The position numbers were made by a program, and so were the translations under genes. Shown piece after piece: positions 59,836 through 64,000 of a DNA stretch of 64,000 nt. The first letter of the stretch is position 1. The number at the start of each line of letters is the position of its first letter. Source of the DNA: Allodiplogaster sudhausi (lineage: Eukaryota > Nematoda > Chromadorea > Rhabditida > Diplogasteridae); the NCBI GenBank assembly GCA_945643635.1, contig CALZFC010000059.1:1632501-1696500 (forward strand). Direction: 5' to 3'. The notes beneath the pieces are model-generated. The model saw only the letters and a list, made by a program, of their open reading frames with translations, was not told the origin of the DNA and ran no database searches.

Positions 59836-60239
59836 TCGCTGCATGCCTGAAACCCCTATTTTGAATTCGCGCTATTTGCCTCGAATATTTTTATACGAAT
59901 ATGGAGCGTGTACTCTTACAATATTCATAAAAATTCAAATAAATCATTTTTGGTTTCGCGTAATCTCGATTGCATTCCAAAATTCTAATACAGAAGCGTT
60001 GGCTGCGAAAACCACCGGCACTGAAGACACAGCATCGAGTTAAAATGTCTATTTGAAGAACTTATGGTTAGTCCATTCTGATTCCATCTATTGTTTGTTT
60101 TCTCATGCTTTCCGATGCAAGAAATGCAATAGTAAACTTTATCTGCAAACATGTAAGTAATGAAATTTTTTTAATTACATCACATGAACAGGTAGAAATA
60201 TACATGTACAGAACGGGCAACTTTGCTCGACATGGATCT

Positions 60240-60357
60240 CACTCGCTCTTTTTACTACTCGCTGTCTCTCTTACTCTTTCGCCCTCCCTCCCTTTCTGTC
60301 TCTCTCTCACTCGCTCTTTTTACCATCTCTGTCTCTCTCACTCTTCTCCCCTCCCTA

Positions 60358-60403
<46 letters not shown>

Positions 60404-60405
60404 GA
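60240..60405 (+). repeat. CT microsatellite
   Basis: (CT)n preceded by TCTCACTCGCTCTTTTTAC twice (60238, 60308) and followed by GAGTTCTACTTCTGTAATAC, the flank shared with the tract ending at 59470. Confidence 0.85.
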
Positions 60406-60452
60406 GTTCTACTTCTGTAATACAGACTTCACAGGAAGAAAAAAAAACTTTA

Positions 60453-60862
60453 TAAAAATGTATAAATGGGGGGGGGGGAGGGAAAAAATAGTTCGCTGGC
60501 CAGACCTCAAGGTCTTCGGTGACGATCAATATATGTTGATCTTCAATAATCATGCAAATGAATCACTTCAGGTTGTCTATCAATCAATGATTAAATATAT
60601 TTTTTCCAAATTACAGATACAAGAAAGTCAAAAAAAACTTACAAGACCTTCTCGGCGATATAAATGTATAAATGGGGGGGGGGGGAGGAAAAAAATAGTT
60701 CGCTGGCCAGGCCTCAAGTTCTTCGGTGACGATCAATATATGTTGTTGTTGAAAGTCGCCCGCGAATTCACTCGAGGGATGATCCTTTGTCATCTTCAAT
60801 AATCATGCAAATGAATCACTTCAGGTTGTCTATCAATCAATGATAAAATATATTTTTTCCAA
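60453..60862. repeat. tandem duplication of about 200 bp
   Basis: Copy 1 (60453-60615) and copy 2 (60660-60862) share TATAAATGGGGGGGGG, TAGTTCGCTGGCCAG, TTCGGTGACGATCAATATAT, and AATCATGCAAATGAATCACT. Copy 2 has an extra 47 bp (GTTGTTGAAAGTCGCCCGCG and following). On the minus strand both contain HILIVTE(D/E)LE(V/A)WPANY, in copy 2 preceded by KDHPSSEFAGDFQQQ, which may be an exon. Confidence 0.8.
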
Positions 60863-61686
60863 ATTTATTTTGTAAGTTTTGATCAACACAGTAACAACAT
60901 ATTAACGAATGCTCTATTCTAGCTGCCAATCAGTTTGTTTTTGTGCAACTGCGTTCTCGATGTTCCCCTTGGTTTAAATATGTTTCAACTTTGTCAGGAG
61001 CCCTCAAGAAAAGTAGAGATATGGAAAAGTGGGGACACACCCGAAAGTTATTTAAAAACACTCAAAGCCACCCAATTATCGACATGTTTTAATGCGAAAG
61101 AGACTGTACACTTCCAATTTTCCTTGGTGGACTATTCCGAAAATCTCCGAAGCTATAATAATGTATTTAAACATTGATACTCCCTGTGTATAACATCTTC
61201 TTATGTTAGCACTTAGAGAAGGCTGAAAGCTTATGGGAGAAGAGAGAAAATAGAGGGGGGGGTGAAAGTTCTTTAGAGATGTACACTCGCCTGAGCGCTC
61301 CTTTAAACAGGCCGAAAAAACCCTACGTACCCATTCAATCAGATCTTTCAAAGCTGTCGTTTTCCAGTTAGGACTACTTTGACGAAAAAGAGCAGATAAT
61401 ATTTACATGCACATTTACAACTTGCACCCACCTATTTTTCCAAGCCGATCGGGAGGCTAACACACCGATTTTTTGGAGACAGTCGGACCGTACAAATGAT
61501 TACCGTAACGTTATGAGGGAATCGATGTATAAATGGTCCTTTTTTAATTGTCGCAAAAAGTGAAAAATAATCCAATCTTTTGGCTATATATAGGAAGTCG
61601 AGGATTTTTGTTTAAAAACGATGAAAAACCTAATTAAACTATAAAAAAGAAGAGATGGTAAAGACTTAATCAAATATATAAAGTAC

Positions 61687-62120
61687 CCGGAATGATGCTC
61701 GGAGGGGATATCCGAGGATGCGTTGCGTGTTCATCGTACTCGCAAGAGATCTCGACATCACTGAAATCAGCGTTTACATATAAATGATGAACAGTAATTA
61801 AAAGCGAATAATCATAAAATCGTTTTTTCGAATTAAATATTAAAAATATCATTATGAATCAGATCCCCAAACCACAGTAAACTACAGAAAGAATCATGGT
61901 TATAAATTAAATGGGTTTTTTTTACTTGAATACCTTTCCTATAGGAGGTGCATATGAAGCAAATTCAGCAGATATATCAGGATTGATACCTGAGTTGCCA
62001 AGGATTTTCCTTGCTGGCTGGTGGCTGGAGCGGGTCGGGATGCCAGTGGTGAGAGACTCTGTATAGTGATGTTCGCGGATGAACGGTTGTTTCCAGCATC
62101 TCTCGAACAGTTCAAGCCTC
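61687..62120 (-). CDS. two candidate exons of a minus-strand gene
   Basis: Exon 61990-62120 (GLNCSRDAGNNRSSANITIQ, SLSPLASRPAPATSQQGKS) lies between a CTTTAG acceptor and a GTATCA donor. Exon 61687-61760 (DVEISCEYDEHATHPRISPP) lies between a TTTCAG acceptor and a GTACTT donor. Their phases do not join directly, so one boundary is wrong or an exon is missing. Possibly the same gene as the coiled-coil exon at 63129. Confidence 0.3.
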
Positions 62121-62669
62121 CTAAAGTGACATCGTTTACTCTAAACAATATACAATAAATCCCATTTTCTTTAATGTTTTTCTTTTTCTCTAAATTATTC
62201 ACATATCGAAATTCCAATTAAATTCACTTTTCAGTAATCACAAACACCGAATTTTTGTTAATAAGCTCAATTTTAAAATAGTAAATGTTCAAAAGCTAGA
62301 ATAGTGTTTTCTTTTTATTTCCCGCAAATTTATATTTTTATATATAGAACTAATGAACAACCCGTGGAAGAGCAAGCAGCCGCTGGCCGGGAAGACGGAG
62401 ATGGAGCGGCGGCGTGGACGGAGCCATGCGCAAGATGGCGCATCCTTTCTTCAATTTCACACGTTTTAGAGTAGTAATTAATCAGGTTTATATTGTCAGA
62501 TTATTAATATATTACACGAGTTTTTTTCTTCATAAAATTCCTCCAACATATTGATGAAAACGGCTCTGTTGGAAAGTGTAAAGAGAAAATCAAGAGGATG
62601 ACAACAGTTTTTTCTCTCTTCATCAAGAATGAAAGACTATATTTTTTGACACGGATTCAAATAATAAAA

Positions 62670-62742
62670 TGGCGCGAAGTAAAAGAAAAAAAACTGTGAT
62701 CCGGTTGGTGAACGATGATGCTGTAGATGAAGCCATACTCAG
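62670..62742 (+). CDS. possible first exon of a plus-strand gene
   Basis: ATG at 62670 opens MARSKRKKTVIRLVNDDAVD, EAILR, ending at a GTTGAT donor. The lysine/arginine-rich start is reasonable, but no second exon was found. Low support. Confidence 0.2.
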
Positions 62743-63128
62743 GTTGATACCGTTACGCTAGAGAATGTGTGGCAATTGGTTTTTTTTTTCGCTGATCAAG
62801 GATTTCTCTTAACCGCTAATTGTAAATCATTACTAGCCCACTGTTACAGATGTTCATGATTTTTTTTTTCTTTCGCGGCAAATGGGAACAATAACAAGCC
62901 GAGCAGGCACCTTTTCATTTACCTACGGAGAACAAGTGAAAACCACCTGATTCAGGAATTAGTAGGCGAAAAGAAAGCAAGACGTGAGCCATGGATAAAA
63001 TGGTACTGATCCACAACATTTTGACAGAAAGTCGATTTTTAACCGAAACCCCCCTCCTGAATTCCCGTTCCCATATCTACTACCCCCACTTTGGCCGGCT
63101 GGGTTCTCAACAGTGGCTTCTCCCTGAC

Positions 63129-63239
63129 CTGAGCTGATCGAGCTGAAGGCGTTGCTGCTCAAACTGGCGGTACTGCTGGGTCTGCTTCTCCAGCTCGTCT
63201 TGGTGGTACTCGAGGGAAAGCTTCACCGACTCGAGCTCC
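63129..63239 (-). CDS. coiled-coil exon of an unidentified minus-strand gene
   Basis: Between a TGTTCAG acceptor and a GTCAGG donor, the exon encodes ELESVKLSLEYHQDELEKQT, then QQYRQFEQQRLQLDQLR. Spacing of Leu/Val and the Glu/Gln-rich surface give a continuous heptad pattern. This is clearly coding. The upstream part of the gene may lie beyond 64000, and downstream exons may include 61.7-62.1 kb. Family not identifiable from a coil alone. Confidence 0.6.
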
Positions 63240-63241
63240 CT

Positions 63242-64000
63242 GAACATTGACATAAATTTTTAACAATTATTTTTAATTGATTTCTTTTACGAATAATTCT
63301 TTTTCGATTTATAATAATACAGTGGCGCTCAGAGAAACGTGAACTTTTGGTTTTTCACACATATTTTCTTTCAAAGTTTATGAAAGTTAATGAAATTTTC
63401 AGGGTTGCTTCTTTATACTCTCAGATCATTAGTAGCAGATTATTGGTTTCATTGATCCACTACTGGGCTAGAAAAAAAAAATCAATAATTTGAATTACCC
63501 AGTTTTGCATATTTATGCGTGCTAGACAAAATGATTTATTTCTTTGGTATTCTGATAGTTTTTATTGGATAGATGATTGATATTTATTCTAGAACATCTC
63601 TGTGATAACTTTTTGGTCTAATAGCTATTTTATCACATGCGGTTACACGATGCCTGCCTCCAGGTCTCGATCCATGCATGCGGCCTGAGATGCAGAAGGT
63701 ACAGGAGGATAAAATCCATCATTTACTGCTGTGCCTAGAGTATTAATGATGTCCATATATTCGGAGGTAATTACTAAACTAATTTAAATGGTCAATTGCG
63801 CTGTGGAAATTAGGTGCAAACTATTTTTGCACACTTTGAACAACCCGGTGAACTTTGGACCGCTGCGCTGAAGTGCCAAAAGTAGTGTGTTGTGCAGGGC
63901 TCCGTGATTGGAAAACCGTTTTGCCTACCTATAATGATAGTTAACAGGCTTTTCCACATTAAGAAGCTATATTTCATCTCTGGCATCGCTAGGCCACAAA
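63242..64000. other. right edge; contains a relative of the 24.9-27.1 kb inverted repeat
   Basis: AT-rich. Around 63890-63955, GTGCAGGGCTCCGTGATTGG, AAAACCGTTTTGCCTACCTA and AATGATAGTTAAC resemble the arm sequence at 24979-25032. The piece is cut by the window end, so its full extent is unknown. Confidence 0.5.

Noticed and set aside
1..64000. Genome-wide reassignment of UAG to glutamate
   Set aside because: Considered because of genes A and B, but the receptor gene ends in TAG exactly where the family's C-terminus is expected, and BRD8, the MBOAT gene and the chemoreceptor use TAA.
1..64000. CRISPR arrays, bacterial operons, rRNA or intact tRNA genes
   Set aside because: None seen. The repeats are microsatellites, foldbacks or 27-bp splice-site units, and the tRNA-like piece at 53.5 kb is a SINE fragment.

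Overview
The window reads as intron-rich nuclear DNA of a nematode. Three things support this. The coding exons are short and separated by GT-AG introns. A six-exon 7TM receptor has the layout of nematode Srg-type chemoreceptors. Five start codons sit 6-16 nt downstream of a good 3' splice site with no coding exon in front, the pattern expected of spliced-leader trans-splicing. I cannot name the species. All gene models were assembled by hand from splice sites, reading phase and remembered family sequences, with no alignment software.

Left part (1-22 kb): a BRD8-type bromodomain protein (NuA4/TIP60 acetyltransferase subunit) fills 1179-13104 on the minus strand in about 26 exons. Head to head with it, a complete 14-exon MBOAT phospholipid acyltransferase (LPCAT3/MBOAT5 type, 491 codons) runs 14713-22164 on the plus strand. 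Its exon 3 is preceded by a ladder of 27-bp repeats, each carrying an in-frame 3' splice site.

Middle part (22-36 kb): gene-poor and repeat-rich. It has a minus-strand GPI-type C-terminus near 23.5 kb, isolated exons, a 2.2-kb inverted-repeat structure (24.92-27.08 kb) that encloses a small secreted-peptide gene, a diverged tandem array (30.8-34.4 kb), a second member of the peptide family at 34.5 kb, and long CT-rich DNA to 36.7 kb.

Right-middle part (36.7-54.7 kb): a complete 14-exon Cys-loop acetylcholine-receptor-like subunit (36729-43616, plus). Then comes an inverted pair of paralogous secreted proteins of unknown function (A 44243-45751 plus; B 49511-51877 minus). Each has one in-frame TAG where its partner has a GAG glutamate codon. 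Between them lies a mucin-like single-pass membrane protein (46637-48099, plus). A small four-TM protein with a basic loop follows (52488-54639, minus).

Right part (54.7-64 kb): the chemoreceptor (56358-58315, minus), repeats, and isolated exons, including a coiled-coil exon of a minus-strand gene that may run off the right edge.

GA/CT microsatellites are everywhere. They are mostly intronic, usually with pyrimidines on the sense strand, and often start right at a donor or supply the polypyrimidine tract of an acceptor. Foldback elements with hAT-, Tc1/mariner- and piggyBac-like ends sit inside introns. A and B, the peptide family and several orphan exons match nothing I recognise and are the best candidates for lineage-specific biology.
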